Part shown: piece by piece, positions 8,932 through 17,310 of the stretch
Position numbering within the stretch: the first letter of the stretch is position 1
Layout: each line of letters starts with the position of its first letter
Assembly: GCA_963733105.1 (NCBI GenBank)
Contig: CAVTCB010000020.1
Coordinates: 124,001 to 188,000 of the forward strand
From: JAFAYN01 sp963733105
GTDB lineage: Bacteria > Gemmatimonadota > Gemmatimonadetes > Longimicrobiales > Longimicrobiaceae
Direction: 5' to 3'
DNA length: 64,000 nt
Notes under the pieces: model-generated
Databases searched by the model: none
Told to the model about the DNA's origin: nothing
What the model saw: the letters and a program-made list of their open reading frames with translations, nothing else
Translations under genes and position numbers: made by a program

Positions 8932-9100
8932 GGGGCCGCTCCGGAGCCCGGACGATACTGCCGTCCGGTCTCCTACACGGGTCGCGAAGCCGGCCAAACA
9001 GCCGGCCGTCTCCGCTCCGGCTGCGGGAGCCTCACGCGATACTGCCTGCGTGAGTCTCCCTCCGCAACATCTTCTTACGGGTACTGCGGAACTGCGAACG
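8932..9100 (-). repeat. Three-hairpin repeat element, copy A
   Basis: Reading the minus strand gives three consecutive stem-loops. Stem pairs are CTCACGC/GCGTGAG (9031-9037 with 9048-9054), GCCGGC/GCCGGC (8989-8994 with 9001-9006) and CCGGACG/CGTCCGG (within 8943-8973). Each is bordered by GGAGAC or TCTCC-type flanks. Apical loops are the variant CAGTAT or CTGTTT. An upstream flank (ttccgcagtacccgtaag, about 9080-9097) is shared with copy C. This copy lies between the LysM and PRC-barrel genes and runs into the PRC-barrel leader. Confidence 0.75.
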
Positions 9101-9118
9101 ACGGCCCCCACGGAACTC

Positions 9119-9844
9119 CTACCTCGCCGGCGGGATCACCAGCGTCTGCCCCAGCTTCACGTCGTCCGACTCCATCCGGTTCGCGGCGCGGATGTCCGCG
9201 GCGCGCACGCCGTACTTCCGCGCGATCCCGAACAGCGTGTCGCCGCGCACCACCCTGTGCGTGCGCCGGGCCGGCGCCGCCGGGGGGCGGGCGGGCGTCG
9301 CGGGCCTCCTCGCGGCCGAGTCGGCGGGGGGACGGCGGGTCGTCGTGGTCGCGGCCGCAGCGGCGGGCGCGGTGCCCGGGGGGATGCGGAGCAGGACCCC
9401 GGCGCGCAGGCCGTCGGCGCCTACCCGGGGGTTGGCGGCGCGCAGCGAGACCGCGGTCACCCCGTAGCGGCGCGCCAGGCCGAAGAAGGTCTCTCCGGCC
9501 GCCACCCGGTGCGTGCTCCAGGCACGGCGCGCGGGCGCCGCGGCCGAGTCCCGGACGGCCGCGCGGACGGGGGGCGTCGCGGGCGCGGCCGCGGAGTCGG
9601 CGCGGACCGAGTCGGCGCGCGCGGCGGCCTGGCGGGCCGTGGAGTCGGGCTCCGGGCGCACGGGGTCGGGGCGCGGGGCGCGGGCGGGAAGCTCCCCCAA
9701 GCTCTCCACCGCGAACGGAGCGCTCCAGCGCTCGTCGCGCGGCGGCGCGGGATCGGCCGGCGGCGGGGGGAGAGTGTCCTGCGCCGCGGCCGGGGCCGCG
9801 GCGAGCGCCAGGAGGAGGAGCAGCAGGGTGCGGCAACGGGGCAT
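9119..9844 (-). CDS. Secreted protein with two LysM domains
   Basis: 241 residues with a signal peptide (LLLLLLALAAAPAAAQ). A Pro/Ala/Ser-rich linker leads to two LysM peptidoglycan-binding domains, about residues 112-155 (THRVAAGETFFGLARRYGV, RAGVLLRIPPG) and 195-239 (THRVVRGDTLFGIARKYGV, LGQTLVIPPA). No enzymatic domain is present, so this is a cell-wall-binding or scaffold protein in the periplasm. It starts 8 bp after the DedA gene, so the two are probably co-transcribed. A low-complexity Ala/Thr/Arg linker joins the two LysM units. Confidence 0.85.
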   Translation of the reverse strand: MPRCRTLLLLLLALAAAPAAAQDTLPPPPADPAPPRDERWSAPFAVESLGELPARAPRPDPVRPEPDSTARQAAARADSVRADSAAAPATPPVRAAVRDSAAAPARRAWSTHRVAAGETFFGLARRYGVTAVSLRAANPRVGADGLRAGVLLRIPPGTAPAAAAATTTTRRPPADSAARRPATPARPPAAPARRTHRVVRGDTLFGIARKYGVRAADIRAANRMESDDVKLGQTLVIPPAR

Positions 9845-9852
9845 GGGGGCCG

Positions 9853-10521
9853 TCACTCCACGTGCGGGGGATCGACGCTCACGGTCCGCTTCGCCCTGCG
9901 CGTCTTCAGGTACTCCAGCAGCGGGGGGGTCACGGACAGGAGGATGATGGCCACGATCACCAGCCCGAAGTTGTCCTTGACCGCCGGGATGTTCCCGAAG
10001 AAGTACCCCGCGAGCAGGAAGAGCCACACCCACAACAGCCCACCCACCACGTTGTACGTCAGGAACTTCGCGTAGTTCATCCGGGCCGCCCCGGCCACGA
10101 ACGGGGCGTAGGTGCGCACGATGGGGATGAAGCGCGCGATGATGATCGTCTTCCCCCCGTACTTCTCGTAGAACGTCTCCGTGCGGCGCAGGTACTCCGT
10201 CTTCAGCACCCGCGCGTCCTCCTTGAAGACGCGCGTCCCCACCCGGGCGCCGATCCCGTAGTTCACCGTGTCGCCCAGCACCGCCGCCACGCTCAGGAGC
10301 GCCCCGAGGAGCCACACGTTCATCGCCCCCGACGCCGACAGCGCCCCGGCGGCGAAGAGGAGCGAGTCGCCCGGGAGGAAGGGCGTCACCACCAGCCCCG
10401 TCTCGCAGAAGACGATCCCGAAGAGGATGCCGTACGTCCACCCGCCGTACTCGCGGATCAGCTCCGCCAGGTGCACGTCCAGGTGCAGGAAGTAGTCGAT
10501 GAACCCGCGGAGCATCTCCAT
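9853..10521 (-). CDS. DedA/SNARE-associated family membrane protein
   Basis: 222 residues, polytopic. DedA hallmarks are present: ETGLVVTPFLPGDSLLF with the conserved Glu and PGD, a middle FYEKYGGKTIIIARFIPIVRT with the essential Arg residues, and PFVAGAARMNYAKFL. Members of this family are flippase-like and take part in undecaprenyl-phosphate or phospholipid recycling and envelope homeostasis. AGGAGG lies 10 bases upstream of the ATG at 10521; an ATG two codons later is also possible. It heads a two-gene unit with the LysM protein. Confidence 0.9.
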   Translation of the reverse strand: MEMLRGFIDYFLHLDVHLAELIREYGGWTYGILFGIVFCETGLVVTPFLPGDSLLFAAGALSASGAMNVWLLGALLSVAAVLGDTVNYGIGARVGTRVFKEDARVLKTEYLRRTETFYEKYGGKTIIIARFIPIVRTYAPFVAGAARMNYAKFLTYNVVGGLLWVWLFLLAGYFFGNIPAVKDNFGLVIVAIILLSVTPPLLEYLKTRRAKRTVSVDPPHVE

Positions 10522-10689
10522 CCCCGGCCCGCCTCCTGGTGCGGTGGATCGAAGCCGGGACGCCCCCGGCGGTGGACCGGAATGGTATCGGAGCGAAGGG
10601 GTTGCGTCAATCGAAGCCCCCGAAGCGGCGGAGGCCCCCCGCCCGCCGTGGCGGACGAGGGGCCCCGACGCGGCCGGAGCCGCGGCGCG

Positions 10690-11145
10690 TCAGACGGCGG
10701 GCTTGCTCACCACGAAGGTGGCCCGGTACTTCGACTGCGCGATCGGGCTGGTGGACGACGGGTACGGCGTCAGCGCCGTGAAGTCGATCTGGTACGCCCC
10801 GTAGGTGGCGCTCTTGGGGTCCAGGTTGGTGTTCAGGTCGAACGTCTGCGGGGACTGCCCGGTCTTGGTGAGCGTCACCCGCGCCACCGCGTTCCCGGCC
10901 CAGATGCAGGTCACGCTGGTGGGGCAGCGCGAGTCCGACGGCACCGACTCCAGCTTCACGGTCAGCTGCTCGCCCGACACGGTCACCGTCTCGCCGACGC
11001 GCAGCTCGAACGGCTGGTCCAGGCTCACGGTGCGGAGGCTGGCGGCCAGCGCGGGCTCCTGCGCGGCCTGGAGCGGGGCAACGACGTCCTGCCCGCCGCA
11101 GGCGGCCAGGGCGACACACATCAGGGCGATGAGAGAGAGCTTCAT
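10690..11145 (-). CDS. Small lipoprotein, function unknown
   Basis: 151 residues beginning with a lipoprotein signal (SLIALMCVALAACGG, lipobox LAAC). The mature part is beta-rich, with the strand pattern LRVGETVTVSGEQLTVKLESV and a Cys pair (RCPTSVTCIW) likely to form a disulfide. The SCPTxxxCxWxG segment is common in small outer-membrane or periplasmic lipoproteins of this phylum. GAGGA precedes the ATG. The 168 bp between this gene and DedA hold no recognised feature. Function is not assigned. Confidence 0.75.
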   Translation of the reverse strand: MKLSLIALMCVALAACGGQDVVAPLQAAQEPALAASLRTVSLDQPFELRVGETVTVSGEQLTVKLESVPSDSRCPTSVTCIWAGNAVARVTLTKTGQSPQTFDLNTNLDPKSATYGAYQIDFTALTPYPSSTSPIAQSKYRATFVVSKPAV

Positions 11146-11334
11146 GGGTCCATCCTCGTGTAAGTGCTTCCGCAGCCGTCGGATCGGCCGCGAGTCCGTC
11201 GCCGGACGCATGAGTCTAACCGTGCGCGCATTTCACGTCAACCGCAACACATTGTCCACCAACGGCGCGGGTTCTGGGGGGCCCTTCCACGCGGCGGCTT
11301 CCGCGCGGCGCGCCCGCGGCCTTACTTTGTGGAC

Positions 11335-12534
11335 ATGAGCAACCCACACGCAGACCCCGCCGCGCCCGCCCTCTCCCCGCAGGAGACGCTGCGCTACGCG
11401 CGGCACCTGGTCCTCCCCGAGGTGGGGCCGGCCGGGCAGCGGAAGCTCAAGGCCGCGCGCGTCCTCCTGGTGGGGGCCGGGGGGCTGGGCTCCCCGCTCG
11501 CGCTCTACCTGGCCGCCGCCGGGGTGGGGACGCTGGGGCTGGTGGACTTCGACGTGGTGGACCCCACCAACCTCCAGCGGCAGGTGCTGCACGGCACCCG
11601 CGACGTGGGGCGCACCAAGCTGGACTCCGCCCGCGACCGCATCGCCGACGTCAACCCGCACGTCCGCGTGGAGCCGCACCCCGTGCGCCTCGACTCCGGC
11701 AACGCGCTGGACATCCTCCGCGAGTACGACGTGGTGGTGGACGGCACCGACAACTTCCCCACCCGCTACCTGGTCAACGACGCCTGCGTCCTCCTGGGGA
11801 AGCCCAACGTGTACGGCTCCATCCTCCGCTGGGAGGGGCAGGCGTCCGTGTTCTGGGCCGGGCGCGGGCCCTGCTACCGCTGCCTCTTCCGCGAGCCGCC
11901 CCCGCCGGGGCTGGTCCCCTCCTGCGCCGAGGGGGGCGTGCTCGGCGTCCTCCCCGGGATCGTGGGGACCCTGCAGGCCGCCGAGACCCTCAAGCTCCTC
12001 CTGGGCGTGGGCGAGCCCATGGTGGGGCGCATCTTGCTGCTGGACGCCCTGCGGATGAAGTTCAGGGAGATGAAGCTCCGCAGGGACCCGGAGTGCCCGG
12101 TGTGCGGCGAGAACCCCACCATCCGGGAGCTGATCGACTACGAGCGCTTCTGCGGCGTGCCGCCGCGGACCGAACGGACAGAACCGACGGAGACCCCCAT
12201 GGCCAACGAAGTCCCCGAGATCACCCCCGCCGAGCTCAAGGAGCGGCTGGACCGCGGCGACCGGCTCACCATCATCGACGTGCGCGAGCCGCACGAGTGG
12301 GAGATCGGGAACCTGGAGGAGCACGGCGCCCGGCTCATCCCCCTGGGCGAGATCGAGGCCCGCGCCGGCGAGATCGACCCGGAGGACGAGATCGTCCTCC
12401 AGTGCCGCTCCGGCGCCCGCAGCGCCAAGGCGCTCGGCGTCCTGCGCGAGAAGGGGTACACCCGGCTCCTGAACCTCAAGGGCGGGATCCTGGGGTGGTC
12501 CGACGACGTGGACCCCTCCGTCCCCAAGTACTAG
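11335..12534 (+). CDS. moeB: ThiF/MoeB adenylyltransferase fused to rhodanese domain
   Basis: 399 residues. Residues 15-270 form the E1-like ThiF/MoeB domain: GAGGLGSPLA nucleotide loop, TDNFPTRYL, a zinc-type Cys set (CYRCLF, CPVCGE), and CAEGGVLGVLPG containing a candidate acceptor Cys. Residues 300-398 form a rhodanese domain with the catalytic loop CRSGARS. Such fusions adenylate the C-terminus of a MoaD- or ThiS-like sulfur carrier and then load sulfur onto it, for molybdopterin, thiamine or cysteine synthesis. TTACTTTG lies just 5' of the ATG, leaving almost no leader if it is the -10 box. Confidence 0.85.
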   Translation: MSNPHADPAAPALSPQETLRYARHLVLPEVGPAGQRKLKAARVLLVGAGGLGSPLALYLAAAGVGTLGLVDFDVVDPTNLQRQVLHGTRDVGRTKLDSARDRIADVNPHVRVEPHPVRLDSGNALDILREYDVVVDGTDNFPTRYLVNDACVLLGKPNVYGSILRWEGQASVFWAGRGPCYRCLFREPPPPGLVPSCAEGGVLGVLPGIVGTLQAAETLKLLLGVGEPMVGRILLLDALRMKFREMKLRRDPECPVCGENPTIRELIDYERFCGVPPRTERTEPTETPMANEVPEITPAELKERLDRGDRLTIIDVREPHEWEIGNLEEHGARLIPLGEIEARAGEIDPEDEIVLQCRSGARSAKALGVLREKGYTRLLNLKGGILGWSDDVDPSVPKY

Positions 12535-12543
12535 CGGGCCCTC

Positions 12544-14997
12544 GTGGTCACGCGGTACCCGGTCCTCGCCGCGCTGGAGCTCCCGGTCACCGACCCGGTG
12601 CTGATCGTCGCCCTGGCGATGGCCATCTTCCTCGCGGTCCCGCTCCTCTTCGAGCGGCTCCGCGTCCCCGGGATCATCGGGCTCATCCTGGTGGGAGCCG
12701 CGGTGGGCCCCAACGGCGCCGGAATTCTGGCCCGCGACGCCACCGTGGTCCTCCTGGGCACGGTCGGGCTCCTCTACCTGATGCTCATGGTGGGGCTGGA
12801 GCTCGACCTCCACGAGTTCGGGCGCTACCGGGGCCGGAGCATCGGCTTCGGGGCGCTCTCCTTCCTGGTCCCCGCCCTGGTGGGGCTCGGCACCGGGCTG
12901 GCGCTGGGGTACTCCCTCGCCTCCGCCCTCCTCCTCGCCTCCGCCTTCTCCTCGCACACCCTGCTCGCGTACCCCATCGCCTCGCGGCTGGGGATCGTGC
13001 GCAACCCCGCGGTCACCGCCACCCTGGGCGGCACCATCGTCACCGAGATCCTGGCGCTCTTCCTCCTCGCCGTCGTCGCCGACTCGGTGGGGGGCGACCT
13101 GGGGCCGCGCTTCTGGGCGGCGCTCCTCGTCCCCTTCGGCGTGTACGTGGGCGCGGTGCTCTGGGGGCTCCCGCGGGTGGGGCGCTGGTTCTTCCGCGGC
13201 GCCGGGGGCGACGCCCCGCGGGAGTTCGTGTTCGTCATGGCCGCGCTCTTCGCCGTGTCGTACCTGGCGCACGCCGCCGGGGTGGAGCCCATCGTGGGGG
13301 CGCTCCTCGCCGGGCTGGCGCTGAACCGGCTGGTCCCGAAGCACGGCCCGCTGATGAACCGCATCCACTTCGTGGGGAACGCCCTCTTCATCCCCTTCTT
13401 CCTCCTTTCCGTGGGGATGCTGGTGGACGTGCGGGCGCTCGACTCTCCCCGGGCGTGGACCATCTCCCTGGTCCTGGCGGCGGGCGTCACCCTCGCCAAG
13501 TGGCTCGCCGCCTGGACGGCCGAGAAGGCCTTCGGGTGGACGCCGGACGAGGGGCGGGTGGTGTTCGGGCTCACCGTGCCGCACGCCGCGGGGACGCTCG
13601 CCATCGTCCTGGTGGGGTTCGAGGTGGGGCTGCTGGACCAGACCGAGGTCAACGGCGTGGTGCTCACCATCCTGGTCACCTGCCTGGTGGGGCCGTGGGC
13701 CGTCGAGCGCTTCGGGCGCCGGGTGGCGCTCCGCGAGGAGGCGCGCCCGTACGATCCCGCCGGGGCCCCGCGCCGCATCCTGATCCCCCTGGCCAACCCC
13801 GCCACCGCGGACGCCCTCCTCGACCTGGCCTTCCTCCTCCGCGGGAGCGGCTCCGCCGAGCCGCTCCACCCGCTCATGGTGGTCCCCGGCGGCGGCGGCG
13901 ACACCGAGGCCGGCGTCGCCGAGGCGGAGCGCGTCCTCGCCCACGCGGTGCTCTACGCCGCCGGGGCCGAGGTCCCCACCATCCCGCTCACCCGGGTGGA
14001 CGCCAGCGTGGCCGCCGGGATCGCGCGCGGCGCCGCCGAGACGCGCAGCTCCGCCATCGTGCTGGGGTGGGACGGGCGGCGCTCCGGGACGCGGCGCATC
14101 TTCGGGAGCGTCCTGGACCAGCTCCTGGAGGGGACGCGGCAGCTGGTGCTGGTGGCGAAGCTGGAGCACCCGCTGAACACCGTCCGCCGCGTCCTCCTGG
14201 TCCTCCCCCCCGACGTGGAGCGCCACCCCGGCTTCGCCGAGGCGGTGCGCGCCGTGAAGTCGGTCGCGGCGGGGACCGGCGCGTCCGTCGCCGCCTTCAC
14301 CCTGGGCGGGGGGTCCGCGGGGCTCCGGGCGGCGTACGACGCCGTGTCCCCGCGGCTCCCCACCGCCTGGGAGAGCGTCCCCGAGTGGGGGGCGCTGCGC
14401 CCCACGCTGGAGGCGCGTGCCGGGCGGGACGACGTGGTGGCCGTGGTCGGCGCCCGGCGCGGCACCCTCCCCTGGACCCCGCGCCTGGAGCGCCTCCCCG
14501 GCCGCCTCGCCACCGGCGTCCCCGCCGGCTTCCTGGCCGTGTACCCGCCCGAGGGCGACCCCGCCGGGACCGCGCTCGCCCCCCGGGAGGTGGTGGAGCT
14601 GGGCGCCGTCCCCCTCGCCGCCGCGCTGCGCCGCCTGGCCGAGGCCGGCTTCGGCGACGCGGACCGCGCGCGCGCGGTCCTGGAGCGCGTCCCCGCGTAC
14701 GACCCCTCGGCCTTCCCGGAGATACTTCCTGGCGTTCTGGTAGCGCACGCTAGAGTGGACACCGTCCCCGAGCCGATACTCCTCGTCGGGGTGAGCCGCG
14801 AAGGGATCGCGCTCCCGGACGGGCGTCCGCCGGCGCGCCTGGTCTTCCTGCTCGTCAGCGCCGCCGACCGTCCCGAGGAGCACCTCCGCGCCCTGGCGAC
14901 GGTGGCCCGCACGGCGAGCCGCCCGGGGCACGTCAGCGAGATGCTGGCGCGCCACGCGCCCGACACCCCCCTGGACTGGTTCCATGTCGACCACTGA
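12544..14997 (+). CDS. CPA2 cation:proton antiporter fused to USP-like and EIIA-Ntr-like domains
   Basis: 817 residues from a GTG 9 bp after the preceding stop. Residues about 15-400 are a multi-pass Na+/H+ exchanger core (KefB/NapA family). Residues about 410-690 look like a tandem universal-stress-type nucleotide-binding region (RRILIPLANPATADALLDLA, VLLVLPPDVERHPG). Residues about 690-817 match a PTS EIIA type-2/nitrogen domain, with the predicted phospho-His in VAHARVDTV at residue 735, followed by LLVGVSREGIALPDG. The architecture suggests cation export regulated by nucleotides and by phosphotransfer. Its 3' end overlaps the dehydratase gene by 14 bp. Confidence 0.8.
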   Translation: MVTRYPVLAALELPVTDPVLIVALAMAIFLAVPLLFERLRVPGIIGLILVGAAVGPNGAGILARDATVVLLGTVGLLYLMLMVGLELDLHEFGRYRGRSIGFGALSFLVPALVGLGTGLALGYSLASALLLASAFSSHTLLAYPIASRLGIVRNPAVTATLGGTIVTEILALFLLAVVADSVGGDLGPRFWAALLVPFGVYVGAVLWGLPRVGRWFFRGAGGDAPREFVFVMAALFAVSYLAHAAGVEPIVGALLAGLALNRLVPKHGPLMNRIHFVGNALFIPFFLLSVGMLVDVRALDSPRAWTISLVLAAGVTLAKWLAAWTAEKAFGWTPDEGRVVFGLTVPHAAGTLAIVLVGFEVGLLDQTEVNGVVLTILVTCLVGPWAVERFGRRVALREEARPYDPAGAPRRILIPLANPATADALLDLAFLLRGSGSAEPLHPLMVVPGGGGDTEAGVAEAERVLAHAVLYAAGAEVPTIPLTRVDASVAAGIARGAAETRSSAIVLGWDGRRSGTRRIFGSVLDQLLEGTRQLVLVAKLEHPLNTVRRVLLVLPPDVERHPGFAEAVRAVKSVAAGTGASVAAFTLGGGSAGLRAAYDAVSPRLPTAWESVPEWGALRPTLEARAGRDDVVAVVGARRGTLPWTPRLERLPGRLATGVPAGFLAVYPPEGDPAGTALAPREVVELGAVPLAAALRRLAEAGFGDADRARAVLERVPAYDPSAFPEILPGVLVAHARVDTVPEPILLVGVSREGIALPDGRPPARLVFLLVSAADRPEEHLRALATVARTASRPGHVSEMLARHAPDTPLDWFHVDH

Positions 14998-15982
14998 AAG
15001 CACCGCCGCCCCCGGCCTCCGCCTCCCCGACTTCGATGCCGTCCGCGACGCGGCGGAGCGCCTCCGGGGAGTGGCGCACCGCACCCCCGTGCTCACCTCG
15101 CGCACCCTGGACGAGCGCACCGGCGCCCGGGTCTTCCTCAAGTGCGAGAGCTTCCAGCGCGGCGGCGCCTTCAAGTTCCGGGGCGCCTACAACGCCATGT
15201 CCCGGCTGGGCGAGGCGGAGCGCCGCGCCGGGGTGCTCACCTTCTCCTCCGGGAACCACGCCCAGGCGGTCGCGCTGAGCGGGCGCCTCCTGGGGGCGCG
15301 GGTCACGGTGGTGATGCCGGAGAACGCCCCCGTCTCCAAGGTGGAGGGCACCCGCGGCTACGGCGCCGAGGTCGTGCTCTACGACCCGCTGCGCCACTCC
15401 CGCGAGGAGATCGCCGCCCGGCTGCGCGACGAGCGGGGGATGCCGCTCATCCCCCCCTACGACCACCCCGACGTGGTGGCCGGGCAGGGGACCGCCGCCC
15501 TGGAGCTGCTGGAGGAGACCGGGGGGCTGGACTGGCTCCTCGCCCCCTGCGGCGGGGGCGGGCTGCTGAGCGGGACCGCGCTGGCCGCGCGCGGCGCCTC
15601 CCCCGGGTGCCGGGTGGTGGGGGTGGAGCCCGAGCTGGCCGACGACGCCACCCGCTCCTTCCGCACCGGCGAGCTGCAGCGGACCCACAACCCGCCCACC
15701 ATCGCCGACGGCCTGCGCACCCCTTCCCTGGGCGCCGTCACCTTCCCGCTGGTGCGCGCCCACGTGGACGACATGCGCACCGTCTCCGAGGACGCCATCG
15801 TGGAGGCCATGCGCTTCCTGTGGACGCGGATGAAGCTGGTGGTGGAGCCCTCCGGCGCCGTTCCCCTCGCCGCCCTCCTGGGCGGCGTCGACGGGGTGGA
15901 GGGGAAGCGGGTGGGGGTGATCGTGAGCGGGGGGAACGTGGACCTGGCGAACGCCTGCGCGCTCTTCGCGGGACGCCCGTGA
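14984..15982 (+). CDS. Threonine/serine dehydratase, PLP fold type II
   Basis: 332 residues. The PLP lysine lies in GGAFKFRGA at residue 64, the phosphate loop is CGGGGLLSG, and the substrate loop is SSGNHAQA. No C-terminal ACT regulatory domain follows, so this is the short, biodegradative-type enzyme or a serine racemase relative rather than feedback-inhibited IlvA. It deaminates threonine or serine to the 2-oxo acid. It overlaps the antiporter gene by 14 bp, so the two are likely co-translated. The exact substrate cannot be told. Confidence 0.85.
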   Translation: MSTTESTAAPGLRLPDFDAVRDAAERLRGVAHRTPVLTSRTLDERTGARVFLKCESFQRGGAFKFRGAYNAMSRLGEAERRAGVLTFSSGNHAQAVALSGRLLGARVTVVMPENAPVSKVEGTRGYGAEVVLYDPLRHSREEIAARLRDERGMPLIPPYDHPDVVAGQGTAALELLEETGGLDWLLAPCGGGGLLSGTALAARGASPGCRVVGVEPELADDATRSFRTGELQRTHNPPTIADGLRTPSLGAVTFPLVRAHVDDMRTVSEDAIVEAMRFLWTRMKLVVEPSGAVPLAALLGGVDGVEGKRVGVIVSGGNVDLANACALFAGRP

Positions 15983-16015
15983 CCTCCTTCTGAATTCCGA
16001 CGGCGGGGAGCAGCC

Positions 16016-17083
16016 ATGGTGATCCAGACCCAGAGACCGGACGGGCCGGGGCGCGTCCTCGTCGTGGACGACGAGGGGCACATCTGCCGCGCGCTCGAGC
16101 GCTACCTGGTCCGGCTGGGGCACCAGGTGGAGACCGCCGGGAGCGTCCCCCAGGCCGTGGGGCTGCTGGGCCCCGGCCGCTTCGACCTGGTGCTCACCGA
16201 CCTGCGCCTCCCCGGCCCCTCGGGGCTCGACCTCCTCGCCGAGGTGCGGACCCGCTCCCCGGGGACGCGGATGATCCTGATGAGCGCCAACGCGGACGTC
16301 TCCTCCGCCGCGGTCGCCATCGAGCGGGGCGTCGACAACCTCCTCATCAAGCCCTTCGAGCTGGACGACCTGCGCGTCCGCGTGGAGCAGTCGCTCGCCC
16401 GCCGCCGCGCCGAGCGCCGGGCCGAGCGGGAGCGGGAGCTGCTGGAGGCCCAGCTCCGCCAGCGCGACACCGAGAGCAAGATCTGGGTGCTCCGCGCCGC
16501 GCACGCCCTGGCTGCCGCCGTGGAGGCCAAGGACCCCTACACCGCCGGCCACGCTACCCGCGTCACCGCCTACGCCATGTCCGTCGCCGAGGCGGTGGGG
16601 GGGATCGACCTGCTCCGCTTCCGCCTGGCGGGCGACCTGCACGACGTCGGCAAGATCGGCGTCCCCGACGTGGTGCTCAACAAGCCCGGGCGCCTCACCC
16701 CCGAGGAGATGGCGCTGGTCCGCCAGCACCCCGAGACCGGGGCCCGCATCCTGGAGCCGCTGATCGACGACCTGATGGTGCTGGGGGTGGTGCGCTGGCA
16801 CCACGAGCGGTGGGACGGGGAGGGGTACCCGGACGGGCTCTCGCGGGAGTCCATCCCGCTCCCGGCGCGGGTGCTGGCGGTGGCGGACACGCTGGACGCC
16901 ATGACCTCGCACCGGGCGTACCGGGGCGGGCTCCCGTGGGCGGTGGCGCTGGAGGAGATCCGGCGGTGCTCGGGGACGCAGTTCGATCCGGCCGTGGTGG
17001 CGGCGTTCGAGCGGGCTCTTCCTACGCTGGAGGCGCAGTACCGGGAGTTTTCGGCGAAGCAGGAGGCGAGGCGGGCGGGTTAG
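16016..17083 (+). CDS. Response regulator with HD-GYP phosphodiesterase output
   Basis: 355 residues. A receiver domain (residues 12-130) has the acidic pair in VVDDEG, the phosphoacceptor Asp in VLTDLRLP, and KPFEL with the conserved Lys. A charged coiled linker (RRRAERRAERERELLEAQLRQ) follows. Residues 165-330 are an HD-GYP domain: HATRV, LHDVGKIGVPD, HHERWDGEGYPDGL and VADTLDAMTSHRAYR. Such proteins hydrolyse cyclic di-GMP in response to a sensor kinase. A GGCGGGGAG ribosome binding site precedes the ATG. The partner kinase is not adjacent. Confidence 0.92.
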   Translation: MVIQTQRPDGPGRVLVVDDEGHICRALERYLVRLGHQVETAGSVPQAVGLLGPGRFDLVLTDLRLPGPSGLDLLAEVRTRSPGTRMILMSANADVSSAAVAIERGVDNLLIKPFELDDLRVRVEQSLARRRAERRAERERELLEAQLRQRDTESKIWVLRAAHALAAAVEAKDPYTAGHATRVTAYAMSVAEAVGGIDLLRFRLAGDLHDVGKIGVPDVVLNKPGRLTPEEMALVRQHPETGARILEPLIDDLMVLGVVRWHHERWDGEGYPDGLSRESIPLPARVLAVADTLDAMTSHRAYRGGLPWAVALEEIRRCSGTQFDPAVVAAFERALPTLEAQYREFSAKQEARRAG

Positions 17084-17091
17084 TCTGCCTT

Positions 17092-17220
17092 GGGGCCGTT
17101 CCGGAGCCCGGCAAACTGCGCCGGTCTCCTACACGGGGCCGGTGAGCCCCGGAAACGGCCCCGGGTCTCCCCGGCCGCGGAGGGAGCCTCGCCAAACCGC
17201 CGGCGAGTCTCCCTCCGCTT
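17092..17220 (-). repeat. Three-hairpin repeat element, copy B
   Basis: It starts eight bases after the HD-GYP stop codon. In gene-sense (plus) orientation the three hairpins read GGAGC-CCGGC-AAACTG-GCCGG-TCTCC (17103-17127), GAGC-CCCGG-AAAC-CCGGG-TCTCC (about 17143-17170) and GGAGC-CTCGCC-AAACCG-GGCGAG-TCTCC (about 17183-17211). Stem sequences differ from copies A, C and D yet remain complementary. The conserved upstream flank of copies A and C is missing here. Confidence 0.8.
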
Positions 17221-17239
17221 CATTTGGGGGGTGAAGCGG

Positions 17240-17268
17240 TTGCCCCTAGGGTTCCGCCCGCCTAAGAT
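17240..17268 (+). promoter_or_regulatory. Sigma-70-type promoter of the DUF2911 gene
   Basis: TTGCCC (17240-17245) and TAAGAT (17263-17268) are separated by exactly 17 bp. They stand 42 bp upstream of the ATG at 17311, which has a GGAGGTGG ribosome binding site. The region follows hairpin copy B. Confidence 0.6.
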
Positions 17269-17310
17269 CCTCCCGGTTCCGTACGCTCTTACGACTCCGG
17301 AGGTGGTGCC

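Noticed and set aside
8932..9100. Integron attC sites
   Set aside because: The hairpins lack the attC core (GTTRRRY with its complement) and no integrase gene is near. The loop GTTT is in the apical loop, not in the arms.
10522..10689. A tRNA or small RNA gene between DedA and the small lipoprotein
   Set aside because: No cloverleaf, terminator or conserved block was found; only weak GC-rich complementarity is present.
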